DNA from: Cryptomeria japonica
Taxonomy: Eukaryota; Streptophyta; Pinopsida; Cupressales; Cupressaceae
Assembly: GCF_030272615.1 (NCBI RefSeq)
Contig: NC_081407.1
Coordinates: forward strand, 263,798,574 to 263,862,573
Length of the DNA stretch: 64,000 nucleotides
Direction: 5' to 3'
In this document: one piece after another, positions 11,476 to 23,579 of the stretch
How the letters are laid out: each line of letters opens with the position of its first letter
How positions within the stretch are numbered: the first letter of the stretch is position 1
The notes under the pieces: generated by a model
What the model saw: the letters and a program-made list of their open reading frames with translations, nothing else
Database searches by the model: none
Told to the model about the DNA's origin: nothing
Program-made: the position numbers and the translations under genes

Positions 11476-12605
11476 TGATGAATACTAAGAGGGGGGGTGA
11501 ATTAGTATGCCAAAAATCTTTGCACTTAAACACTTTACAATACTGATAGTAAACCGGTAAAATAGTTTAGACAAACTGGTTAGCACACATGCAAACCAAA
11601 TAGCAAATAATGCATTCACCCATGAAAGCACAAACACCATAACAAATGAGATTTTGGCGTGGAAACCCAAATGGGAAAAACCACGGTGAGATGGAACTCA
11701 CAAGTAACAATCTCTAGAATAGGAACCAGACCGGTTAAGGTCTTACAATGTTCTTTACCAAAACAGATCCTGTTAGGAATCTCAATCTCTGTTAGGAGAT
11801 AAGTCCTATTAAAGACTACCTTGCTAGAGGATTTTAGATCCATAGATGTGAACCACCTTGTTATAGGATTTACAAAAGGCTTTTGGGCCTACCTAGTTAA
11901 GGGCTACAGACTTGTCAAAGATGTGAGTAATCAACAAGTGTTTGATCTAGCTAGTAGCACAGACTTCTTGGTTAGATCCTTGGTAGCTCGTTCCTAATGC
12001 ACTCCAACACTACTTCAGCCTTCTACACATTCATATTCTCTCCAACTCCTCAATCACCTTAAACCCTAGCAACAACATAAAATTTCGCTATTTCCACATC
12101 AACAACCTAAAACCCTAGATGATGTCCTTATAAAGGAATCTAATTTCATGTCGGTCCAATAGGATTACATAACAATTTCCTAGGTTCAATGAACTTGGAT
12201 ATACTTGGTACCAAAACATAAAAAGGCACCGTTTAGGTGTCGACACCATCAAAAAATCAGTGGATGGTAAGTCATCACAAAATGCCGGTTGGTAACTCAT
12301 CACAGAGTAATACCGGTTCATACAAAATGCCGGTTGCCGGTTTGACAAAAATGAAGACTGGTAAAAATGTGTTATGCCACTTTAGTCCCTCGTACCACTT
12401 GGGATCTACAAACCGCTTGGGGTCAACATGCTACTTCAGACCGGGAGACACATTTTGCAAAACACCAATAGTCTAAAGACTAGAATACAACATACTGGTT
12501 GGAACAAATACTAGTTGTGCTCTAACTCATACATATAAAGGGGATCTCAATGCAAGTGTGTGTCCATCAATGACAATCACAACATAAACATAAAAAATGC
12601 CAACA
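11476..12605 (-). repeat. 5' LTR of element G
   Basis: Direct repeat of 4954-6067. Its right end CCAACA is followed by the duplication GTTTC at 12606-12610. Confidence 0.93.
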
Positions 12606-12610
12606 GTTTC

Positions 12611-13046
12611 TTGCCACTGATCCATCTTCATTCAGTTTGTTTTTGAAAACCCATTTGGCACCAATAACATTTTTGTGCTTAGGTCTTGGTACCAAAGACC
12701 ATGTACCATTCTTTTCTATCAAGTCAAGTTCCTCTTCCATAGCCTTGATCCAGTCTTCATCTTTGTGTGCCTCTTTAAATGTTTTAGGCTCAAATTCAGA
12801 GATCATGCAAGAATTCTCTCTGACCTTTCTTCTTGTAAGGATTCCTGCATCCTTATCCCCTATGATATGCTTTAGATCATGATGCAACTTTACATACTGA
12901 GGAATGATCTTGGCTGATTCCTCTTGCTTTTCCTCTTCACCCTCATCTTCATCAGCATCAACATCTACCAGTGTAGGAAGACTGTTACTGGTACTCGGCT
13001 GTTTTGCAACCGGTTCCCATAAGGTTACTACCGGTTCAGCTACCAC
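12611..13046 (-). pseudogene. E integrase-RT linker and reverse transcriptase N-terminal part
   Basis: Seen: an acidic linker (DVDADEDEGEEEKQEE), then KVRENSCMISEFEPKTFKEA, WIKAMEEELDLIEKNGTWSL and KNVIGAKWVFKNKLNEDGS, the standard start of the copia RVT_2 domain. The frame is open up to the G insertion and continues at 4948 on the far side of G. Function is lost through G. Confidence 0.92.
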
Positions 13047-14005
13047 TTTCTCACTGCTAGTTTCCTTAGGTTTCTCAAAATTTTCATCAAATCTAACATT
13101 GATACTTTCACTAATTCTCTGAGTCCTATTGTTGAAACATTTGAGAGCTTTTCTCTTGGTGGAACACCCTAGGAATATTCCCTCATCACATTTTGCATCA
13201 AACTTGCTCTGGTGTTCACTGCTCTTGAATTAACACTTTCTTCCAAACACTCTAAACTAGCTTATCACTGGTGTCTTACCGGTCCAATACTCATAAGCAG
13301 TTTTAACCTTTACTTTCTTGATGAGTACCCGATTCATAGTGTAGATTGCAGTGCTCACCGCTTCTCTCCAGAAGGTGTGAGCAACCATCCCTTGAATCAA
13401 CATCTTTTTGGCTTCTTTAACTACATTCTGGTTGTTCTTCTCTACCAGGCCATTCTACTATGGAGTCTGGGGGGTAGATAGTTGCCTCTTGATGTCATTC
13501 TCTTCATAGTGCTTGTTGAATTCACCGAAAGTGAATTCTCCTCGATCAGTTCTAAGGCACTTAATCCTCTTACCACTTTCCTTTTCAACTAGAGCTCTGA
13601 AAGCTTTGAACTTTCCAAAAGCTTCAGACTTATCTTTCAAGAATGTGACCCACATCATTCTTGAGCAGTCATCAATGAGAATCATAAAGTACCTATCTCC
13701 CTACACACTCCTAGTTTTCATAGGACCACACAAATCGGTATGCACAAGATCAAGTAAATTGTCTGTAGTGAAAGATTTACCTTTGAAGGTTGAGGAAGAC
13801 ATTTTCCCCATTTGACACTCTCTGCACAAAGGATTCTTTTGTTTGCTTAGCACAGGCAATCCTCTAACTGCCTTGATCTTACTGGCCTTCATGATATTAT
13901 CAAAATGGCATGGTAGAGTCTCCTATGCCATATCCAGCTATCATCAAACTTAGCCATTAGACATGTACTGATATTTGGATTTAGCTAAAATAAGTTACCT
14001 CTGGT
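13047..14005 (-). pseudogene. E integrase (pre-integrase zinc finger plus catalytic core)
   Basis: Would insert the cDNA into the chromosome. Seen: WIWHRRLYH and PLCRECQMGK (HHCC zinc finger), then LVHTDLCGPM (first catalytic Asp), FMILIDDCSRMMWVTFLKDK, KCLRTDRGEF (second Asp) and NGLVEKNN (catalytic Glu). The core ends with FWREAVSTAIYTMNRVLIKK and SKFDAKCDEGIFLGCSTK. Stops lie near 13697 and at 13450-13457, with frame breaks near 13900. All three DDE positions are still readable. Confidence 0.9.
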
Positions 14006-14426
14006 CTACATATTGGTGGCCATCAGCTCACCACTCTTTCCTTTTATTTTGCACACTCCATCTTTGAATTCTAGAGTGAGTCCATTATCATTTAGCTTGG
14101 CAACACTCAAAAGGTTGTGCCTGAGACCTTCTACCCAATACACATTATCAGCAATGCTTTTTCCATTTAGAGAGATGGACCCTCTACCTTTTACCATACA
14201 TGGTGCATCATTACCAAATTGGACTACACCACCATCATACTCTTCTAGAGATAGAAACTTACTCTGGTCACTAGTCATGTGGTGAGAACAACCACTGTCA
14301 ATAATCCACTCATTGGAATTATCAAAGTGGGAGACAAGAGCCTTCTTGTCTGACACATCTTCCTTAACTGCTACAAACACAATGTCTTCACTTTCTTCAT
14401 CTTCTGATTCCTCATAAGTGACACCT
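14006..14426 (-). pseudogene. E aspartic protease
   Basis: Processes the copia polyprotein. Seen: EWIIDSGCSHHMTSD with the catalytic DSG at 14291-14299, followed by VKGRGSISLNGK and VYWVEGLRHNLLSVAKLNDN, a standard copia protease layout. A stop follows ATNM at 14006-14008. Confidence 0.9.
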
Positions 14427-15343
14427 TGATCAACTGCTACAAAATAGTTTCTCCTATTTCCTCCTTTGAACTTCTTGAACTTCTCCAGTTTGTCCTTATT
14501 ATCACCATTATGACAGTTAACAGCAATTTGTCCAATCCTATTGTAAGAAAATCATTTCAAAGGGAGCTTACCTTTGTATTTACCAGTTCCCTTAGGAAGT
14601 CTCTTGGCCAGAAGAGCTTCAAATTCCATCAAGATTTCCTCATCATCCATATCTCTACTTTGTCTAGGTTCACAACTGGTACTAACTTCTTTACCCTTTC
14701 TAGATAGTGCAGCAGATTCTTTAAAGGCTCATTCAGTCTTCTGAATATTGCCATCATAATTATTTAGCTCATATGCAGTCAACTTAGCAATGATGGAGTC
14801 TAGGGATACCTTTGTCTTGTCTATAGTTCTCAACTCCTAAATAGAAGCAACCCTTATTGCATAGACTAGTAACAAGGATCTCAAGACTTTGATAACAATA
14901 GTGGAATCATCTATTTTACCTCCTGCACTCTTGATGTCTCCAACAATAGTTTTGATTCTTATTCCATATTGTTGAATGGTCTCTCCTTCAACCATCCGCA
15001 TGTTTTCAAACTTTCCCCTCAGGCTCTCTTCCTTAGCTTGTTTCACATGCTCATCATTGCCATAGATATTCTCCAGAGCATCCCATACTTCTTTGGGATT
15101 GTCTTTGTCCTGAACATTAATAAAATCAATGTCAGATAGATTGTTGATTAGGGATTCCATGACTTGCCCATTCTCCCGAATCTCTCTTCTTTGATCATCG
15201 GTGAGAGTACCAATAGGGATAACATAAGAATTCTCAACATCGCTCTAGTGTTGAGAACCCATGCTTCTAATGTATATCTTCATTCTATCCTTCCATATCT
15301 TAAAGTTATCTCTGTTGAATTTTGGATCTTCCCTCTTCATCAT
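14427..15343 (-). pseudogene. E gag (copia UBN2-type)
   Basis: Seen: starts at tandem ATG codons (15343), as in element A (36199). Contains LTDDQRREIRENGQVMESLI, KEVWDALENIYGNDEHVKQA and MRMVEGETIQQYGIRIK, the copia gag-polypeptide layout. The zinc-knuckle region near 14540 is decayed (reads as FSYNRIGQIAVNC after a stop). A Trp-to-stop change (TGG to TAG) near 15245 is evident by comparison with A, where QQWNYVEN is kept. Further stops near 14836, 14730 and 14550. Confidence 0.9.
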
Positions 15344-15399
15344 TAGAATAGGATCTTTTCCTCAAGTGGTTAAGCTTACAACACAGAGGACCTAGAGGA

Positions 15400-15414
15400 T
15401 GCTCTGATACCAAT
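15400..15414 (-). other. Primer-binding site of E
   Basis: ATTGGTATCAGAGCA on the minus strand next to the 5' LTR; initiator tRNA-Met type. Confidence 0.9.
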
Positions 15415-16863
15415 TGATGAATAATGATGAACAGTTAGTACCAAACCGGTACTGAGAGGGGGGGTGAATTAGTATAGGCAAAACAAATTTCCCTATACCA
15501 GTTTGACTGCAAAGACTACACTTAACTGGTAAACAGTATCACCGGTCTCAATCAGGGCACTACCAATAAAACATAGTGAGAATGTGAAAGACATAAACCG
15601 GTAACACTTAGATCTCCACACAACCTAATATCTCAAATCTACTTCACTCATATGTATAAACAAGTAATATATCATAAAAAATATAATGATTGCTGGTTCA
15701 ACATGCTTTACCACTTGACAAAAACTATTAAAGCATCACATGAAAAATCATTACACATAACACACTTATTTTCACATGGAAACCCAACTGGGAAAAACCA
15801 TGGTGGGGATGAATACCCACAAGTTGTTCTTGAACTCTTCTGAAGTTCACTCTGTTAGGAGCCTAGTCCGATTAAAGACTTTACAATAGGTTCTGTTAGG
15901 AACCAATCCTGCTAGGGATCACCCAGCTAAGGGATGGCTAGATACCCGGTTAAGGGTTAGAACCCTGTTAAAGGTTACCTTGTTAGAGGATTTTAAGAAC
16001 TCAATAATTTTGAGTCACCCTATTAAAGGATTTGCAACTAGCTTATTAAAGCTACCCTGTTAAGGGATTTTCTAACTGCTGAAATGGTTAGAAGTCAACA
16101 GGTAATACAATGATTTGATAACAACACTCAATGCCAATGCATATCCTCTTTAGTTCCTTTACTTCTACAATCACACTTTGTAGGTATCAATTCACTTCTT
16201 TGGTTTGGAAAGAATCATGTATCTCTTCACTTGAATACACACACAACAATTACCAACAAAACCAAAATGAAAAACATCATTGACCTTATAGGAAATAGAT
16301 AGGTCGGTAGCATAAACCCTAAACCCTAACATTTAGGTTTAATAATTTAGTCGGTTCAATCATGACCGTTAATCACATTGCATTGAATAAAATAGTCTTG
16401 AGCAGATCTCAAGACGTTCTCCATAATTCGTTCTTTGCCGCTTCTGGAAGCTGATAACCCATCATGCTTTCTCCACCATTTACTGAGACTTCGCACATTC
16501 CCGACGTAGGTAGGAACAATCTTTTTCATGCAAGATCCTCATGGAAATCCTTCATGCACACAAGGTTGACATGGCAACACGATCTGATCTTCATTACAAT
16601 GCTAACTCATCACAAGATGTCATCGGTTGAATCACATAGGCTTGGAATGCATCAATTGAAAACCCTGAAGTTGAGACTACCAACCGATAGTCATACAAAA
16701 TGAAACCCCGATACAAAAATTTCCATATACCGGTTCACATTCCAACATACTGGTTCACTTGTCATTTTGCTTACTTCAATATACTGATTCACACTTCAGC
16801 ATATTGACATCAATGATAACATACAATATCATCATTTCATCATACTCTGCACATATGCCAATA
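15415..16863 (-). repeat. 5' LTR of element E
   Basis: Direct repeat of 1934-3358. Several differences are CCGG or CG in this copy versus TG or CA in the other, as expected from decay of methylated cytosine. Confidence 0.93.
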
Positions 16864-16868
16864 GAAAC

Positions 16869-17949
16869 TAGTTGAGGAGGATGAGTCAAAACCTAAGTGG
16901 AGTAAAGAACCAGAAAAAAAAAACACAGAGGAAAGGCAGTAGCTATACCGATAGAGAATTCCTTGACAAATGTTTCAAGTGTGGAGAAACCAAACATAGA
17001 TTTTATGAATGTAAGTAGGGGATGGCAAGAAGTTGTGTGGAAAATGAGGAACCAGAAGGTGAAGGTACCGGATCTAGCTATGCATTAGAGCAAGGAGAAT
17101 CCCTTATGTTTAGAAGAAAGGATACTAGATCTACTAAGAGGAAGAGTCTTTTCTAGACTATGTGTAAATTAGGTGGTAAGTGTTGCAAGTTTATTGTGGA
17201 CACTGGAAGTACTGATAATTTGGTATTTGAGGAGATGGTTATGAAGCTTGGATTGAGCCGAGAATCCTTGTCCTTATGAGGTAAGTTAGTTATAAGATGA
17301 TCAAAATATAGAAGTAAAGGAGCAGTGTTTGGTAAATTTTGATATTGGGCCTTTCGAGGATGAAGTCTTGTGTGATTTTGTATCTATGAGTGCTTGTCCT
17401 GTCTTCTTAGGAATACCTTGGCAATTTGATAGAGGAGCTATTTATGACTGTAGAAGAAACATAGTCACTATTGAGAAGGCTAGGCAGAAGTTCACATTTA
17501 TTTATTTAAAGGAGAAAAAGAAGGAGGTGAAGAATCTAAACATTGGTAAAAGTTGCAGTACTAAGAAACCAGTTGTAAAGGTTATAACAAAAGGTTTGTA
17601 GAAAGATCCGATAGAACTGGTTGTAGAGGTTGTACTAGAGGGTGGCATGAGTTTGCAAAAGGATCTGATAGATAAACCTAATGGACAGATGGAACTAGAT
17701 GATAGAAAGATTGTGGAGACAAACCGGAGGAAGTATTGTAGTAGAAACAAATTAGAGTTGTAGAAGAAGGAAAGCAGTAAATAGAGACAATGTGTAGATC
17801 TAAAGCAAATAAAGATAAAAAAAGAGAGTCAAAGTTTAGAGAAGCCAGTTGAGATTCTAGAGGAGCTAAAGAAGAGGTTGGCAGATATGGAAGATGTTTG
17901 GATCAGAAATGAGCATGGGGTCTTTATCTCGAATCCTTTTAGATGTTAA
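16869..17949 (+). pseudogene. F gag C-terminal part and aspartic protease
   Basis: Continuation of the F polyprotein. Seen: a perfect CCHC knuckle CFKCGETKHRFYEC at 16971-17012; protease active site FIVDTGSTDNLVF with DTG at 17199-17207; and the gypsy protease end VFLGIPWQFDRGAIYDCRRN near 17400-17460. Two frame breaks are needed, one near the A run around 16915 and one between 17207 and 17329. From 17329 the frame runs to TAA at 17949 with three stops and ends VWIRNEHGVFISNPFRC just before the 3' LTR. There is no room for pol. Confidence 0.87.
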
Positions 17950-17992
17950 TGAGTTGCTTCTCATGGAACATCTTCTTTCTACCTGAGGTGTT

Positions 17993-18815
17993 TGATATAG
18001 GAGCATCCCAAGTCGATGAGGAATATTGCATCAACCAAAAACATTTCCTTTCATTTTTGTTCTTGTTTAGTTCATTTTGCAGTTTTTTGTGTTCTTACCG
18101 GTTGGTACCAGTAGTTGCTTTCTTTTCCTGGAAGATCTTATTTTTGGTTTCCACGCTGGTTCATGTGCTTAATTCCATGTTTTCAGTTCATTTGGGTTCT
18201 TTTCTGGTTAGTTATCACTTTTGGTTGACTGTTTCTAGGTTCTAGGACAATTCTTGTGCTTACTGGTTGGTTTTCCTTCATTACCAGAGTGAATCTTGGC
18301 ATGTGGACCTATTTGGGGTCTTGTTAGATGTTCTTTGGCATTTGGCTGACCTTCTTGCTGAGCCACACCTCTTGGTTGTTATTTTTTGGAAAGATTTCTT
18401 TAATTCTTAGGGCCGACCTAGTTACATGTTTCATTTTCCTGCATTGGTAAATGTAATCTTATGGAGTTGACCCAGATATGTTCTTGTGGGTATATATATG
18501 ATATTATGTAATAATTTGTAGGGAAGAGGAAGTAGAATTGAGAATAAGGATTGAGATTTGCATTTAGTGATCCAGTAGATTCTTTGAGTCTCGATTGGAT
18601 TGTATCTGTCTTGAAGCTTGCATGTAACCGGTTAATTGTCGGATGTTCTTTGATGAATATATGATGATAATCAGATGGTTGCCAGAAGTTCTAAAGAAAT
18701 GATATGATATGTTTATGTAATCTTGTTATGTTTTCTGGTTTATTTTGTTGTGTTACTCTTGCTGCATAAGTTGGTAAACTCTCTTTTGAGGGTTTCACCG
18801 GTTATGGCTGCATCA
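17993..18815 (+). repeat. 3' LTR of element F
   Basis: Direct repeat of 147-968, ending GCTGCATCA and followed by the duplication ATTTT (18816-18820). Confidence 0.9.
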
Positions 18816-18820
18816 ATTTT

Positions 18821-19920
18821 CTAACCCTCTTTGTGAATTTTAAGCTTAGTTTTTAGGCGATTTTGCAAGATTTTTGAATTTTTCGTGCTAGGGTTAGGGA
18901 TTTTTCCATATTTTTAATTTTTGGTTTCTTTTTGTTCATATGATTTTTCTTTTTGTGAATTCTAAATTTATTTTTGTGCATTTGATGAATGTCGTCGCAC
19001 ATATGAATTTTTAGATAGCGCATTTGATTTAGTTTTGAGTGCATACAAGTAAGATTTTAGCATATTTGAAAAACATTGTAGCGAATATGAGTTAAGTTGT
19101 ACTACATATGATGAATTTTTTCACACATGTGATTAATTAAACATAGCATTTGAAAAAGCACATTCAATTACTATTTTAGTGCATTTGACATAGAAGGTAA
19201 TTTTTTTATTTTTGGAAAAATTTTGATATGTGCAATTTGGATTTTAGGTTCGTTATGAGTTTTTGCACCTTGTTGATGTGTCAGTGGAGTCGATTGTGTT
19301 GATTTTTTCATTAATTGATGTTTGTCATGAGTCGATATGAGTCCTTTGTGTTAGTTTGAGATGGTTCAAATTTTGGTTTGGATCAAGTTAGTCAAAGTCA
19401 ATATGGTTCAAGGTCGATATGAGTTACTTGTCGATATGGGTCACTTGTTTGATATGGGTTTGTTTCCAATATGGCTCTATTTGTTGATATGGGTTAATGT
19501 CATTATGAGTCTTGGTTCGATATGGATTTATTTCCGATATGGGTCTTGATGTCGAAATGAGTCTCTTCTTTGATATGGGTCTTGATGTTGTTTGATATGG
19601 AACGGTTTCAATATGGGACTGATTTTATTGTCGATACAGGATTTATTTGATTAATACATGATTGATTGGTTTCCAAGATTGATATGTGATATGGAACTTG
19701 GTCATTGATATGGTACTTGATTTTTGATATGAGTCCTAAAATGAAGCTTGTTGATTAATTCTTGATATGATGCTTGATTGATTGATTAGATGATTAAATA
19801 GGCCTTGTTTAATGTTGTGACTGCCATCACTTGATTTGTTGATTGTCTGATTTTTTTTAGAATAGATGTAATTGATAGGATGATACCCATGTGTTGATAT
19901 AGGTCCATCAAGGGGTTCTC
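18821..19920. other. AT-rich DNA between F and the PMD reading frame
   Basis: No coding signal recognised. Contains the GATATGGGT-type degenerate repeat (separate entry). Probably belongs to the same older unit as the PMD frame, since F simply interrupts it, but no terminal repeat was found. Confidence 0.5.
19330..19760. repeat. Degenerate GATATGGGT-type simple repeat
   Basis: Words such as TCGATATGAGT, GATATGGGTC and GATATGGGTT recur at irregular spacing of about 15-30 bp over some 400 bp. Not a clean satellite. Confidence 0.65.
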
Positions 19921-22104
19921 ATGCTTCTAAAGAAATACCCAAAGACTTTTATGATAACAGATCGAGTGACTGTTGATGATTTGGTAGTTATAGAGGCTTG
20001 TGGTTTCATTCACTTGCTGCACATGTCATCCTATCAAAATAATAGGGTATTACTAACCGTGTTGGCCTAGAGATGGCACAATGAGCATAATGCCTTTCAT
20101 TTACCGATGGGTGAGATCACAGTGACGCCCAAGGATGTCTATTGGATTCTTTGGATTTTGATTACAAGAGAGCTAGTCATTGATGATGTGGAGGAGACAG
20201 GTGGGACAAAAACTCTGTGGGAGGTGTTTGAAGATCCACAGATTGTAGGCTACTCAGTAGTATGGTAGGCCATGGTAGGAAACTATTCCCCACTCCCATC
20301 AGTATTGGTAGGTCTGGTTGGTAGTTTCCTGACTCCACACAAGAGGTCGCATGGGTTATCGGTTGGATGGGACCGAGTTCTACGATAGATGGTGCAGTTA
20401 GGAACACGTTATGCATGGGGTATATATTTTCTTGACCACCTATATCATGAGCTCCATCAGGTGGTCTACAATGGTGTGGCCAGTCTAGCTTCTGGGTGAA
20501 CTCTTATGTAGATTTTGGCCTAGGAGCACATAGTAGTGACCCATCCACTTGGAGAGAGGTTCAGACCAGCAGGGGCACCATTTGTGATGATGTATAGCCA
20601 AGTCACTTCCCAACTAATTCTTGGGAAGTTAGAATATTGGAGGTGGTCTTTGGATGACATAGATTCAGTAGTGTGGGGGTCATATCAACTATGTGAGCCT
20701 TGGCCTAAGGATGGTTTTGAGGTGCCATATTTATTTTTGAGCAAGTTTCTTTTCAGTCACACCCCATATGTGGTAGAGCGGTTTATTCTGCCTTGGGTTT
20801 ACCAATAATTTGGTCACATGCAACCTATGTTGCAGGAGATGAATATGTATGCTAAGGTACACAAGGAGAGGAAAGATTGGGGGCCTACATTGGATTTTTC
20901 TATAGCCTAGACTGAGTTCTACTCCTTGCCATTTTGTGTATGGAACATGCCAAAGGATGTAGCTAATGTTGGGATGAATGGGGAGTATACGCAGTATTTT
21001 CTTACACACGGGCTCCCACGACTAAAAGGACTAGGAGAGCCCATTCCTACATTGGAGGAGGTCAATGATGATGATGATCAGGGTGGAGGGGGAGGTCACC
21101 AAGGTGGTAGGAGAGGATGGGGGAGAGGCAAGAGGGGTGGGATAGTCTCTAGAAGTGGTGCAATTGGGAATGACCAGGGAGCAGGTGGTAGTGGGGGTGG
21201 AGGAGGAGATGAGTGAGGAGATGGGAGGGGTGTTAGTCATGAAGAGAGGGGGAGAGGAGGAGGATGGAGGTAGTAGTTATAATGAGGAGGGTTGGTGTAG
21301 GATGAGGATATTGCTGTAATGGAGGTTGAGGAGGGGCTAGGTGATGACATATTTAAGGAGGAGGAGGAGGAGGATGTACAATCACTTTCTCGATGGAGGA
21401 GGATTGATATTACCCCTCCTACCCCTCAACAGGTTGGTATTCAGGATCCACAACCGCCACATCCATAGGGGTTATAGATTAAAGTGCCTTCAGATCTAAA
21501 GCAGACATAGATAGCAGCATTAGAGTCCCTATTGCATAGGATATAGGGTCATCTTACATAGGCTCAGGCATAGGTGACACAGTTGCAGAGATAGGTGGTG
21601 ATAGTGTCACTAGAGCAAGATACCACTCAAGCTGAGAGGGACATAGCACAAAAGGGTCTACAGGCTACCCATGCATAGATCACATAGGTTACCGCAAAGT
21701 GGGATATGATGATAGAGCATCAGGGTCAGGCTGATGAAATGGTTCAGACTCTACAATAGGAAGTCACACAGGGGGTTAGAGGAGAGACCATCCAAACTCT
21801 TGTTTATCAAATTGAAAGGGCCACATATGATAGGGATTTGTACTTTGTGATAGTGTCGACAACTCAGCAGGTCCTAGCTACGTAGCTAGTTCTCAACAGG
21901 GTGGATCTTGCAGACATAGGGGTAGCGAGGGGGTTTTGGGACCTAGGGGAGATGCTTCTATTAGTATCACAAGTGTCGGTAGCTTGAGCTCTTGACCGAT
22001 AGGTTCTAGAGGTGGCTAGGATGATCCTGCCCCTTGATCATGATCACAGATTTTGTATTTGTACCTTGATGTACTTTATTGATACACACATTATTGTATT
22101 TTGA
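19921..22104 (+). pseudogene. Plant mobile domain (PMD) protein, decayed by stops only
   Basis: PMD proteins (plant mobile domain; relatives include MAIN and MAIL1 and many transposon-borne copies) are nuclear proteins whose domain is carried both by host genes and by mobile elements. Seen: one frame of 728 codons from the ATG at 19921 (MLLKKYPKTFMITDRVTVDD) to TGA at 22102-22104, with no frameshift that I can find. Residues about 30-300 match the PMD layout: GFIHLLHMSS, then RWHNEHNAFHLPMGEITVTP with KDVYWIL, then RYAWGIYFLDHLYHELH, PLGERFRPAG and LEYWRWSLDDID. A glycine/arginine-rich linker follows (21080-21216), then an acidic stretch and a Gln-rich, probably coiled-coil tail (21480-21850). 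The stops are TAG, TGA or TAA, nearly all reachable from CAG, CAA or CGA by one C-to-T change. Whether it was a host gene or transposon cargo cannot be decided here. Confidence 0.85.
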
Positions 22105-22599
22105 TGACCTCTTGTTATGATACTTGTTCTTCTTTGATCCTATTGATATGATATGCATTCATGCTCCGATATGATGGTTTGATGATCTCATAGTTTTTTT
22201 ATGTTCAGTTATTTCCTTGATTCTGATATTGCTTGATTTGATGGACATTGTTATTGATATGATATCCAAGGAATTTGGACATTTTATTGTTTCACTGATG
22301 ATAGGCTTTGACTTGTATCATTGATTTTCTTTTGGATCAACATGTGGTCACACATATATATGATGACATGTTATGGATGCAGCTACTTTGATTTTGATGA
22401 GCTATATGATATGTTTTTGATCTATATGACTTTTGTAGATGATGTGACATGTGTATTTTTTATTTTTATGATCTACATGCTTATATGATGATTGTAATGT
22501 ATGTCTAATGGATACTATATGTGTGGAAGGTGATATACCTATGATGGTGCAAATGTTGCTAACATGTTTTTGTGCTTTTACGTTCTTTCGATAATGCAC

Positions 22600-22960
22600 T
22601 ATAGAATGCCAAATGTTTTTGATATGATATGCGTTATGATGTAACATGTGATAATGATATGAAAATGAGATGTATGATGTGAGATGTATCTTGAAAATGA
22701 TATGTATGATATGATATGTATCTTGAAAATGAGATGTATGATGTGATAATGATATGAATAATGTTAATGCATCTAATGCAATTATAAAATTATAATATGA
22801 ATGCACCTAAATGCAACATTAACATGATAATGATGTGCAACCTAATGCAAGATTAACATGATATGATAATGAAATGATAATAAAATGATACTGATGTAAG
22901 ATGATAATGCAACTAACTATAGTTTAACATGATAATGCACCTAATGCAAAGTTTAATATG
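22600..22960. repeat. GATATGTATGATG / TGATAATG simple-sequence block
   Basis: Short words GATATGATATG, TGTATCTTGAAAATGA and ATGATAATG recur; two near-identical units with TGTATCTTGAAAATGA lie at about 22685 and 22727. The following part alternates ATGCACCTAATGCAA-like words (about 22800-22950). Confidence 0.6.
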
Positions 22961-23579
22961 CATTCTTGTTCTCAATGTTGTCATCCATTTTTTATCAAAG
23001 TGCCAGTGCTTCCCTTGTTGTCATCATCGGGCCTTGATTTGTTGAAGGTTGATACAAGCATCATGGTATAATTAAACCATAATGATCTTAAGTATAACTT
23101 ACATGGATTTTGATATTGCAAGATGACACAAGCGTTGAGGTATATTTGAGCTAAGATGACCTGAGTGTTTCTTGTGTAAAATAGATAAGAGTTAACCTTT
23201 GTCCCATACAAATCTGAAATGTCTTCAGTGATATGTTGCCTGATCACGTCGTAAGAAAAATTGGTATAGTAGAAGGTTCCACTTCCAAACAATAGACAAA
23301 TAATTCATCACATTCCTTCTTTTCTTCTCTAGTCATAAAACATCCTTTAGTTGCTTAGGAGATATGATAAGCAAAAAGATTAACAACCATATGTAAGCAT
23401 GCATGATATCTGAAAAGTTTTCTTGTCAAAATAAAACATCTTGCAAATAGATCCTTTTCTCTAGTTCAAATCAATTCAATCCTTGATGTTTAGCCTTTTT
23501 GCTTTGTTGTGCTCATTATTGTTTGTCCTGATCTTTGTTGTTTTTCTATGTGTTTGGTCTGATTCCTAAAAACCATCAA

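Larger units (their letters stand above)
4954..12605 (-). mobile_element. Element G: non-autonomous copia-type element with gag and a novel long ORF
   Basis: Minus strand, inside the reverse transcriptase of E. Seen: LTRs 4954-6067 (1114 bp) and 11476-12605 (1130 bp), exact target duplication GTTTC (4949-4953, 12606-12610), PBS at 11461-11475 and polypurine tract at 6068-6082. The 5.4-kb internal part encodes a four-knuckle gag (10271-11425) and a long second ORF (6358-9697), with no recognisable protease, integrase, reverse transcriptase or RNase H. Element B (30380-44896) has the same plan in the other orientation. Inference: a non-autonomous family that depends on pol supplied by copia elements with matching ends, such as E and A. 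Confidence 0.93.
1934..16863 (-). mobile_element. Element E: Ty1/copia retrotransposon, interrupted by G
   Basis: Minus strand. Seen: LTRs 1934-3358 (1425 bp) and 15415-16863 (1449 bp), exact target duplication GAAAC at 1929-1933 and 16864-16868, initiator-Met PBS next to the 5' LTR and a G-rich polypurine tract next to the 3' LTR. The internal order gag, protease, integrase, reverse transcriptase, RNase H is the Ty1/copia order. After removing G the internal part is about 4.4 kb, close to a full copia element. Both outer termini have one base changed from TG...CA. Element A belongs to the same family. Defective through stops and frameshifts. Confidence 0.95.
147..18815 (+). mobile_element. 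Element F: gypsy-like LTR element (gag-protease only), hosts E and G
   Basis: Seen: two similar LTRs of 822 and 823 bp (147-968, 17993-18815), both beginning TGAT and ending CATCA, flanked by exact 5-bp duplications ATTTT (142-146 and 18816-18820). The own internal part is about 2.1 kb, split by element E at 1933/16869. It encodes gag, one CCHC zinc knuckle and an aspartic protease, and the frame closes at 17949, 43 bp before the 3' LTR, so no reverse transcriptase, RNase H or integrase is present. Inference: a non-autonomous Ty3/gypsy derivative of the gag-bearing terminal-repeat type. A hand comparison of the first roughly 200 LTR bases shows about 10% mismatch, so it is an old insertion. 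Confidence 0.9.

Noticed and set aside
1934-16863. A single 15-kb giant copia element
   Set aside because: The segment 4954-12605 has its own LTRs, PBS, polypurine tract and GTTTC duplication, and removing it restores the E reverse transcriptase frame.
22981-23292. Minus-strand 103-codon frame as a gene
   Set aside because: No recognisable domain, no homologous second copy in the window, no gene structure around it, and AT-rich simple sequence next to it.
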